Source of the DNA: Bacteroidaceae bacterium
GTDB lineage: Bacteria; Bacteroidota; Bacteroidia; Bacteroidales; Bacteroidaceae
Direction of reading: 5' to 3'
Length of the DNA stretch: 64,000 nucleotides
Assembly (NCBI GenBank): GCA_024398615.1
Contig: JAKSIU010000006.1
Span: 1 to 64,000, forward strand
Numbering within the stretch: position 1 is the stretch's first letter; each line of letters begins with the position of its first letter. The position numbers and the translations under genes were made by a program. The notes under the pieces are model-generated. The model worked only from the letters and a program-made list of their open reading frames with translations. It searched no databases and had not been told where the DNA came from. This document shows positions 15,793 to 22,032 of this stretch, piece by piece.

Positions 15793-15888
15793 GGCTCCAT
15801 TACAGCGTTCTGGACCGTTTCAAACATTACTATCCGCACGCTGCCATCCCTGCCGGTACGGGTACTGCACGAGGACGGCTATGTCAGG

Positions 15889-16158
15889 TTCGCTCCGCAG
15901 TGGTCACTGTCGTTCTCGTACGGCATTACAATGCGCGAGGATACAAGGGCACCGATTAACCCTGACAGGATGCGTTACCCGTATGGCTTTACCCACAACC
16001 TTAACATGTCGGGCAACCTGAAACTGACAAACAAGTGGAATATGAACTTCTCGTCCGGATGGGATTTTGAGAATCACGATTTCACTACTACTACACTGAA
16101 CATAACCCGCGACCTGCATTGTTTTACTATGACCTGCAGTGGCTCAGTCGAAATTTAG
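15889..16158 (+). pseudogene. Fragment of an LptD-like outer-membrane protein gene
   Basis: The translation from about 15889 matches the C-terminal barrel strands of the Bacteroidetes LptD family: FAPQWSLSFSYG, FTHNLNMSGNLKLTNKWNM, FSSGWDFENHDFTTTTLNI and the hallmark RDLHCFTMT (usually RDLHCWEM). After that the frame turns into unrelated residues and stops (CSGSVEI), so the last strands are missing, as is everything upstream. LptD inserts lipopolysaccharide into the outer membrane; a functional copy must lie elsewhere. This is a clear gene remnant. Confidence 0.7.
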
Positions 16159-16187
16159 TGGGGATTGCTGATATCATTTTGGATACA

Positions 16188-16237
16188 GGTTTTGCATGAC
16201 GGCAGTCCGCACAGCTCCTCATCCAACATGCAAAACC
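16188..16237. repeat. 11-bp inverted repeat GGTTTTGCATG / CATGCAAAACC
   Basis: Perfect arms with a 28-base spacer in the gap between the LptD fragment and the lipoprotein gene. No T-run follows. A short ORF with a good ribosome-binding site (GGAGGAATT, ATG at 16306) begins further right but runs into the tail of the next gene and is not called. Confidence 0.6.
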
Positions 16238-16342
16238 CGTACTCAATATTGTAGTTAACAGGTATATAGCTTCCTAAACTTATACTGTTTCAATCTGGAG
16301 GAATTATGCGTTTAACTGAAAACACCCCGAAACAAGAAATGG

Positions 16343-17266
16343 TCAGTTTCTATACTTCCATCTTTTTGTGGCAACACCTGTTGTGTTGTTCGTTATCTTT
16401 TGTCTAACAGGCCGTTTTCTCCAATAAACGGTTTTTATTATCCTATCGGGATGAGCTTTTCCGTTTTCATAACTAATGTGTTTTTCTTTTGTCAATAAGC
16501 CGTGACGATATCGGTATTCGGTGCTTTCCTCCAGCAAGTCTGGAGTGTGTGTCTTATTATATACAAGCTCTTCTTTGAGCCGGCCTTTGCGGTTGTACCT
16601 GTTGACGAATCTATATCCCCTGTTGACCGTGTCCCCATATTCACGAATTACCATATTCCCATTTTCATCGTATGTGTAATACTCAAGAATATCGTGGTCC
16701 GAATCGGCACCTGGTCGAAAGCGTTTGTAAGTTGCATGCAATCCATCGGCCCAGAATATGACTGTGTCAACAGTTACGATTGTGGTGTCTTTATGGAAAC
16801 AGTAAAACCTTCTGCCTATCCATTGGTTTTTGTCATTGTATGAATACAGGCTACAAAAGCGTCCTTGATAATCTTCTCTTATCAGTTGACCGATGGAATC
16901 ATACTCATAATGATAATTTTCCCCTGTATTTTCCCATACGCCATTTTGAAACTTGAAATATGAGATTTTCTGTATTTTCCCGTCATAGTCATAAGACTTG
17001 ACGGATCTTGTCGTATCATTTTCGATCGGGTCTGAATAAATCGAATAGACTGTTTCAACCGAATCAATTCCGCACCCGGTATCCACAATACCGTAATACT
17101 TGTGCATTTCGTCCGGAGTATCATCTGCAAAGACATGAATGCTTGAGACCAGGCGGTCTTGGTCATATTCATATTCAATTCTACTCTTCAATATGCGATG
17201 TTCGCTGCTGCAAGCAGTCAGCAGCATGGCAAGTGACAACAAAGCTGGCGAAAAATCCATTCTCAT
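16343..17266 (-). CDS. Lipoprotein with RHS/YD-like repeats
   Basis: 307 residues. The N-terminus MRMDFSPALLSLAMLLTACSS ends in a lipobox, so Cys19 should be lipidated. The body is rich in YD-like strands of the sort found in RHS proteins: YEYDQDRL, YEYDSIGQLIREDY, YSYNDKNQWIGR, YTYDENGNMV, YRYRHGLLTKE. It probably forms a short beta-spiral on the membrane surface; no enzymatic site is visible. It is followed upstream by a BspA fragment and another secreted protein in the same direction. Confidence 0.7.
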   Translation of the reverse strand: MRMDFSPALLSLAMLLTACSSEHRILKSRIEYEYDQDRLVSSIHVFADDTPDEMHKYYGIVDTGCGIDSVETVYSIYSDPIENDTTRSVKSYDYDGKIQKISYFKFQNGVWENTGENYHYEYDSIGQLIREDYQGRFCSLYSYNDKNQWIGRRFYCFHKDTTIVTVDTVIFWADGLHATYKRFRPGADSDHDILEYYTYDENGNMVIREYGDTVNRGYRFVNRYNRKGRLKEELVYNKTHTPDLLEESTEYRYRHGLLTKEKHISYENGKAHPDRIIKTVYWRKRPVRQKITNNTTGVATKRWKYRN

Positions 17267-17271
17267 GAATA

Positions 17272-17508
17272 TCAGTAGTATTTAATGTTCTCGAATTTTC
17301 CCCAAGCCGCGCCTTTCTTCGAGGCTTGCTTCTGTTTCCAGCCTTTGGGGACATAAAGGGTGGCCTTCTTGTAGACGGACTCGTCAAATGCGCCATTGTC
17401 AATGGCAGTCACTGGGAAGGTCTTTGAGAAAGTGGTGACGCTGGACAATATTGTCAGGTCGCCGTCAGGCGTTCTGTTATCGTTGTATTCCACAGTCGCC
17501 TGACCTGT
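17272..17508 (-). pseudogene. C-terminal remnant of a BspA-like LRR protein
   Basis: The frame opens directly after the stop of the upstream gene. From GTG 17493 it encodes 73 residues, including VTAIDNGAFDES and ATLYVPKGWKQKQ, the standard closing repeat of LRR_5/BspA proteins (compare the end of the intact protein at 41504-43378). No signal peptide or earlier repeats are present, so this is a truncated remnant rather than a gene. Confidence 0.65.
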
Positions 17509-18237
17509 TTAGATATCGTAACGGTATCTCAATCCGTTTACCCAGGATATGACGGCATATCCGTCATCACGTGTATCTCCTGTTCTGTCGGACCCTGTCC
17601 AGGTCCATGGAACCGGTTTGTATCCCATTTCCTTGCCAAACTGATGGTACAGCCCGTTCCAGACTATGTCCGGTATTTCTTCAGTCCAGCGGTATGCCGC
17701 TCTTCCGGGAATCAGCGAGTAGACAATACTCCCTTCAGTGAGTCTGATTGCCACTGCCTCGGTCCCACCATCATTGCCCTGGGCCACTCTTATGGAGTCA
17801 TCCTCCCGCTTGTATTCCTCGAGCTTCTTAGCGACTGCATCGGCCTTGTCAATTGTAAGGCAGACCGATCCGGACAACCTCTCGGCCAGGGCGTTGTCAA
17901 TGCGCAGAGTGTCATTGTAGCTTCCGCCTCCGTACCTGAAAACCACCATGTAGCCTATGGCATCTTTCTTGAGGAAAAGACCATACCATGGCAGCTGGTC
18001 GGCAAATTTAATGGGATGTACCACATATCCGCAGATGTAGTCTTGGGGAATTATAGGCTGGCGTTCAACGTCCGAGTATCGGCCCTTGACGAATGTCCAT
18101 AAGTCATCTGGATATACTCTTTTGGGCATACATACTGTGCCGGTTATTGTATCACCGGCCTTGATTTCCGATACTTGGGCCTTGGCGCTTAGACAGACCA
18201 ATGCCAGGAAACATGCAAATATTCCAGAGCTTTTCAT
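17509..18237 (-). CDS. Secreted hypothetical protein
   Basis: 242 residues from the ATG at 18237, chosen because it gives a clean signal peptide (MKSSGIFACFLALVCLSAKA) and because the eight extra codons to 18261 add a charged start. The mature part is soluble, with many aromatic residues (WYGLFLKKDAIGYMVVFRYGGGSY) and a C-terminal tail GLRYRYDI. No family recognised. A MITE-like repeat lies directly upstream and may carry its promoter. Confidence 0.6.
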   Translation of the reverse strand: MKSSGIFACFLALVCLSAKAQVSEIKAGDTITGTVCMPKRVYPDDLWTFVKGRYSDVERQPIIPQDYICGYVVHPIKFADQLPWYGLFLKKDAIGYMVVFRYGGGSYNDTLRIDNALAERLSGSVCLTIDKADAVAKKLEEYKREDDSIRVAQGNDGGTEAVAIRLTEGSIVYSLIPGRAAYRWTEEIPDIVWNGLYHQFGKEMGYKPVPWTWTGSDRTGDTRDDGYAVISWVNGLRYRYDI

Positions 18238-18267
18238 ATGCACAAAAATATCCGGTTTCATTTATTC

Positions 18268-18386
18268 GGGCAAATTTTCCGGCATTGTAGAATTCTTCAC
18301 TGGTATTTGTATCTGGCTGATGTTCAATGTTTTGCAATTTGATAATCAATGAATTTTTCTTCATCCGGGAATTTTGCCCATAAAAG
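18268..18386 (-). repeat. MITE-like repeat, copy 1
   Basis: Ends GGGCAAATTTTCCGG and CCGGGAATTTTGCCC are imperfect inverted repeats (about 13 of 15). It is homologous end to end with 21899-22017; both ends are well conserved while the middle differs. On the minus strand both copies keep a short reading frame, M-K-(K)-N then TNTSEEFYNAGKF. Confidence 0.75.
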
Positions 18387-18404
18387 GGCATCAAATCAGC
18401 CCGT

Positions 18405-18647
18405 TTGACAGCCGTTCAGACCATCATTAACAAAGTGTATGACAGCATCGGCTTCAATGAAATCAGAGACGAGGAATTACGTCATCTGCTCACTATTATC
18501 AGCAAGGAATATGATTTGACTGACTACTTCAACACTGGAGCAAACATCATTATGGTCAACGAGATCGTTACCACAACCAGCGGTGAATACAGAAAAAAAA
18601 ACAGGCATCGGTTGGTAATCATTCAAACTCTTTTCAATATGACATGA
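18405..18647 (+). CDS. Possible small protein or gene fragment
   Basis: An 80-codon frame that begins at TTG directly after the MITE-like repeat. It reads MTAVQTIINKVYDSIG and later DEELRHLLTIISKEYDL, a plausible helical protein, then turns into a low-quality basic tail (RKKNRHRLVII). No ribosome-binding site or family recognised. It is probably the 5'-truncated, frameshifted remainder of a larger gene. Confidence 0.3.
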   Translation: MTAVQTIINKVYDSIGFNEIRDEELRHLLTIISKEYDLTDYFNTGANIIMVNEIVTTTSGEYRKKNRHRLVIIQTLFNMT

Positions 18648-18732
18648 CACTATAGGACCGTTTCCCTTTGTGTAATATTTTTGTTCAAACTAGACGCCTT
18701 TTGAGTATGCAACGTTTTTGCAACCCGTATTG

Positions 18733-18764
18733 TTTGTTATTTGTTGATTTGAGATTTATATTTG
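18733..18764 (+). promoter_or_regulatory. Consensus promoter of the 18-residue ORF
   Basis: TTTG at 18733-18736, a 20-base spacer and TATATTTG at 18757-18764 match the Bacteroides consensus exactly. It predicts a start near 18768, about 19 bases before the ATG at 18787. Confidence 0.75.
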
Positions 18765-18786
18765 TTCCCATAAAGGACTTATAGTT

Positions 18787-18843
18787 ATGAAAATTCGCAC
18801 CATCAAAATCTGGTTATCCAAAGGTTGGTACTACGCATCGTAA
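18787..18843 (+). CDS. 18-residue peptide ORF
   Basis: The frame encodes MKIRTIKIWLSKGWYYAS and then stops. It is too short for any family call. The sequence is basic and aromatic, with Lys one residue away from Trp near the end (SKGWYY). It sits directly behind an exact consensus promoter and before a strong hairpin (18870-18918), so the transcript itself is credible. It may be a small peptide, a leader, or a chance ORF in a small RNA. No radical-SAM or other modifying enzyme is nearby. Confidence 0.35.
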   Translation: MKIRTIKIWLSKGWYYAS

Positions 18844-18866
18844 ATTTACCTACTTAGCTTTACATT
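18837..18866 (+). repeat. 30-bp direct repeat flanking the propeller gene, copy 1
   Basis: Matches 20179-20208 at 26 of 30 bases; the core TACCTACTTAGC is identical. The two copies lie on either side of the gene at 18904-20115. Confidence 0.7.
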
Positions 18867-18869
18867 ATT

Positions 18870-18918
18870 GCGCACTATGACACAGTGAACCGGTCCAATT
18901 GTGTCATTTGTAGTGTGC
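18870..18918. terminator. Hairpin shared by converging transcripts
   Basis: GCACTA + TGACACA pair with TGTGTCA + TAGTGTGC across a 15-base loop and a 4-base bulge. The hairpin includes the last codons and stop of the minus-strand propeller gene, and lies 27 bases after the 18-residue ORF. No T-run, so termination is inferred. Confidence 0.5.
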
Positions 18919-20115
18919 TATAACTATAGGAGGATTCTCGCAATTCTTGGCTTTGCGATAGAAGTCCTCAACTTCTGGGGTGTAGCGGTGGTCGTAGTTA
19001 GGGCTAGACATCAGTTTTAACGCATCGGAGATAAAAAATTCATCAACAAATCCTATCAGGTCATTGTCGCTGACAGAAAGGATGCGAGTATCCGGAAATG
19101 AAGTGTTTATTGCGTCATGATTTGTATGATATAACTTGTATGTGGATTTGTCAAACAAATATATGCCATCTTTGTAGCCCACACGCAGGTAATCTTTCAT
19201 GTCTGCAAAATAGAATGTTGAATAAGGATCCGTCTCTTCTTCAAAACCCAGACCATTTTTGAACTTTTCTGGAGGATTTGGAATGAAAGACAATTCAGCT
19301 ATACATTCAGCGCTGTAGTCACAGATACGATATATATGATTATCCAATGCACGCGTCAAATATGTGGTGTCAGAGTGTAGATTGAAAACGCCGGAAATAA
19401 TCTCATACCCCCAGTTCATGTTCTCGTTTTTAAATCCTCCTTGTTGAAGTACCAATGCAGGGTCAACAAGAGCATGCATCTGATGATATTCTGACATCTC
19501 AAAGAGAGGGCTGGCGCTACCGTCTGTATGAAGAATGAAATAGTCATACGTAGGGAATGAATGCATATAGTCTTTCATGAGCAGGGAACCGTCTGAATAA
19601 CATTTGGCAAAACCGTTCACTGTAACGTATTCCTTACCTATTGAATCTATATCAATCTGTCCCAGAAATTTGCCCTGGTAGTCAAAACGCTTTATCGTAG
19701 CCTTTCCGTCATAGCCGTCACCATTTACTATAAGCACCTCATTCCGATGGGTGTCCAGATTCCAGCTGTCCAGAGAGAGATATTCATTGCGTGCCCTGCC
19801 AATCCTGCCTATGTCATTAAGGTAATGGCCGGATCGGTCAAAAACCTTTATCGTTGATGCCTTATCCATATCGCTGTGTATAAAGAACAGGCCATCGTCA
19901 TACCTTATGGCATCGTTGATGGTACCCAGCAACGCATCGGTACTTTCATCAAGCAGGATGTACTCCCAACTTTTCATGAAACTGTCTTCAAGAGTTCCGT
20001 CCAGATGGATTACATCATCTTTTGTAATCTGCATTGTCCCGCCAGAGTGAATATTACTCTTGCACGCGGACAACAATGACGCTGCCGTTAATAATGCATA
20101 AAAAGCATTTCTCAT
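18904..20115 (-). CDS. Six-bladed beta-propeller lipoprotein
   Basis: 403 residues. Lipobox LLSACKS near residue 18 predicts an outer- or inner-membrane lipoprotein. The body matches the 6-bladed propeller family (BF3164/DUF5128 type) of Bacteroidetes: IKVFDRSGHYLNDIGRIGRARNEYLSL at about 88-114, then IKRFDYQGKFLGQID and YLFDKSTYKLYHT blades. These proteins are often numerous and next to small peptide genes; their role is unknown, with ligand binding or signalling suggested. A second family member is at 43333-44430. Confidence 0.8.
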   Translation of the reverse strand: MRNAFYALLTAASLLSACKSNIHSGGTMQITKDDVIHLDGTLEDSFMKSWEYILLDESTDALLGTINDAIRYDDGLFFIHSDMDKASTIKVFDRSGHYLNDIGRIGRARNEYLSLDSWNLDTHRNEVLIVNGDGYDGKATIKRFDYQGKFLGQIDIDSIGKEYVTVNGFAKCYSDGSLLMKDYMHSFPTYDYFILHTDGSASPLFEMSEYHQMHALVDPALVLQQGGFKNENMNWGYEIISGVFNLHSDTTYLTRALDNHIYRICDYSAECIAELSFIPNPPEKFKNGLGFEEETDPYSTFYFADMKDYLRVGYKDGIYLFDKSTYKLYHTNHDAINTSFPDTRILSVSDNDLIGFVDEFFISDALKLMSSPNYDHRYTPEVEDFYRKAKNCENPPIVIAHYK

Positions 20116-20178
20116 AAGCCTTCAATAATTGGATAATATGTTGCCTATCTCTCTATCATAACAAGGTGAGTTGAAATT

Positions 20179-20208
20179 ATCGCAAATATACCTACTTAGC
20201 ATTACAAT
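20179..20208 (+). repeat. 30-bp direct repeat flanking the propeller gene, copy 2
   Basis: Second copy of 18837-18866, about 65 bases upstream of the propeller start codon. Confidence 0.7.
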
Positions 20209-20303
20209 CCAACAAATTGACAGTCTTTTAACCAATTTTATTAGTTACAAGTTTACCAAATGCACACTCCTAAACTTTTTGTGCAAAATATTCCCCAGAA
20301 TGC

Positions 20304-20335
20304 TTGCGAACAGCATTTTTTATGTATTAAATTTG
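20304..20335 (+). promoter_or_regulatory. Promoter of the decayed InlB-repeat gene
   Basis: TTGC at 20304-20307, 20 bases, TAAATTTG at 20328-20335. It lies 38 bases before the ATG at 20373, with AAGGA-like sites between. Confidence 0.6.
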
Positions 20336-20372
20336 TGCAGATACTAGATAAGGACCATGAAACGCAACAACC

Positions 20373-21115
20373 ATGAAAACACGCCCATCAATTCAATTTG
20401 ATGCCATGTCGGGCACAGCGGGAGAGGTAACCGCCCGCAGTACCCGCTTCGGTACAATCCTTTCAGGCCGTGCCCATCAGCCCGGACGCGTCACCCCTCA
20501 GCAGAAAGATATGCGTGCGCTCTTCGCCCGCGTGGGCCGTAGTTTCAAGCGCCTTACTCCAGCTCATATTGATGCCTGGTCATCATTCGCCCATCAGTAC
20601 AGTTTCGGTAGCCGTATGGAGGCCAAAAGCCTATAGAGCTTACGGCTATATTCCACTCTGTGAAGACTGAGGAGTTCTGGCTTGAAGAGCGTCGCTGCTC
20701 CATCCAGGGCAACGGAACGGAACTCCATTACGGCGATGAGATTGAGGTTACTGTTACACCTGACAACGGTTTCCATTTTGTGGGCTGGAGTGATGACATG
20801 ACCAATACCAACCCTGTTCGCCGGTTTGTGATGACCGAGAACTTTGACTGGGATATATACCCTGTATGCGAGAGTGACGAGACCTATACGCTGGATGTGT
20901 ATGCGGATCCTGAAGAGGGCGGCACGGTTACGGTGAGCCCGCTGAAGGAGGAGTACCACATGGATGAGCGTGTGGATTTGGTTGCTACGCCCGCCGAAGG
21001 GTGGCGCTTTGCCGGATGGCACAGCCGCTTCTGGTCAGATAGTAGCCAGTAAACCAGTGTCGATATCTACCGCGATACCACTATCGAGGCCCGCTACGTG
21101 GAGATTGAACCGTAA
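20373..21115 (+). pseudogene. Decayed InlB-repeat protein gene
   Basis: The first part (20373-20636, 87 codons) encodes MKTRPSIQFDAMSGTAGEVT and onward, resembling the start of a conserved Bacteroidales protein. It then shifts frame: coding sense continues from 20612 in another frame with two InlB B-repeat-like units (GFHFVGWSDDMTNTNP, GWRFAGWHSRFW). A TAA at 21050-21052 interrupts the second unit, after which the same frame carries on with DIYRDTTIEARYVEIEP to TAA 21113-21115. One frameshift or deletion and one stop thus separate pieces that still make sense together. Promoter and terminator remain intact. Confidence 0.7.
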
Positions 21116-21141
21116 CACATGTGTCATTCTCTAACCAACCA

Positions 21142-21184
21142 GAAGGACCGATGAGCATCCCCGCTCACCGGTCCTTCATCTTTT
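21142..21184 (+). terminator. Terminator of the decayed InlB-repeat gene
   Basis: GAAGGACCG / CGGTCCTTC (9 bp) enclosing TGAGC / GCTCA (5 bp), followed by ATCTTTT. It lies 27 bases after the final stop. Confidence 0.8.
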
Positions 21185-21242
21185 ACTGCCGATATTCTGG
21201 CCCCGCCTTTGCCCTTTCTCGGCTCACTGCAGATAGGGGGTA

Positions 21243-21647
21243 TCAGTTATAATTCAAATTGAGATTAGGCTTGAGTTCCTTCTTGTTGGGGAACACCATT
21301 CCCAAAAAGCCTACGCTCATAGTCGTGGCGCCGTCAGTCTCATTCACAAACTGTCCTACGCTGAACAGCACATAGTTCTTAACCACTAAAACATTTTCAA
21401 CGGCAGGTTTCATCTGGCTAATCAAAGATTCTTGCAGCTGGTTCATCAACTGTTTGCCTTCATCAGGCATCTCCTGGTTATTATGCTGCTCCTTATAGGT
21501 CTTCTCAATCGTTTTTGCCTGCTTGTGCAGCGCTTTGCTCATATACTTAACTCCCGCATCAACATGACGCTGCTTGCCCGGACACGTTACAGCCATAACA
21601 CCCAGCGCCACCACACAAATGATCAGAATCTTCCAAAACTTCTTCAT
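21243..21647 (-). CDS. DUF4359-like membrane-anchored protein
   Basis: 134 residues. One N-terminal membrane segment (WKILIICVVALGVMAVTCPG) is followed by a charged helical region of about 60 residues and a C-terminal beta part (NYVLFSVGQFVNE, SVGFLGMVFP) that fits the small DUF4359 family. Probably anchored in the inner membrane with its bulk in the periplasm. Function unknown. The gene stands alone, downstream of the MITE-like copy 2. Confidence 0.6.
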   Translation of the reverse strand: MKKFWKILIICVVALGVMAVTCPGKQRHVDAGVKYMSKALHKQAKTIEKTYKEQHNNQEMPDEGKQLMNQLQESLISQMKPAVENVLVVKNYVLFSVGQFVNETDGATTMSVGFLGMVFPNKKELKPNLNLNYN

Positions 21648-21898
21648 ACTTAAAAAGGACTTAATTCGTAACTACGTTCCCAAAGATACAGATAAAAGCC
21701 GATATTCACTTACTGCGTATCAGGAACCTCCGCCGGAAAGGGCAAAGGCAATAGAAAAAAGTAAGTTTGACTACACAAAAGCGCATTATTAATTTCAATT
21801 CGGTATATAGTGGCTGTTCAATAGATCCATATACTTACAATAGCATAAACAATCTTTGTGGCCATAATCTATTTCACTTATAAAAATAATAAAGATTT
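21648..21898. other. AT-rich gap without a recognised gene
   Basis: Together with MITE-like copy 2 this forms a 385-base gap between the DUF4359-like start and the BlaR1 stop. Only short frames without family resemblance are present. Confidence 0.5.
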
Positions 21899-22017
21899 GG
21901 ACAAATTTTCCGGCATTGTAGAATTCTTCACTGGTATTTGTATCTAATTGATAGTTGGTAATATACAATTTGATGATCAATAAAAAATTCTTCATCCGGG
22001 AATTTTGCCCATAAAAG
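21899..22017 (-). repeat. MITE-like repeat, copy 2
   Basis: Same length and orientation as 18268-18386, between the DUF4359-like gene and the BlaR1 stop. It starts GGACAAATTTTCCGG and ends CCGGGAATTTTGCCC followed by the shared ATAAAAG. No clear target-site duplication. Confidence 0.75.
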
Positions 22018-22032
22018 TGGTGAAACAGGATC

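Larger units (their letters stand above)
15191..15888. other. C-rich stretch with duplicated motifs, no recognisable gene
   Basis: Plus-strand C content is conspicuously high and no frame resembles a protein family. Two blocks share, in the same order, a CACTCATCAT(C/T)TTA + hairpin motif (15304 and 15582) and a (C/A)GCGTTCTGGA motif (about 15452 and 15804). The second block holds a long inverted repeat between these motifs. This suggests an old tandem duplication of a structured element. Confidence 0.5.

Noticed and set aside
16306..16404. 33-codon ORF with a good ribosome-binding site (GGAGGAATT)
   Set aside because: It runs antisense into the end of the lipoprotein gene and resembles no known peptide; support is too weak.
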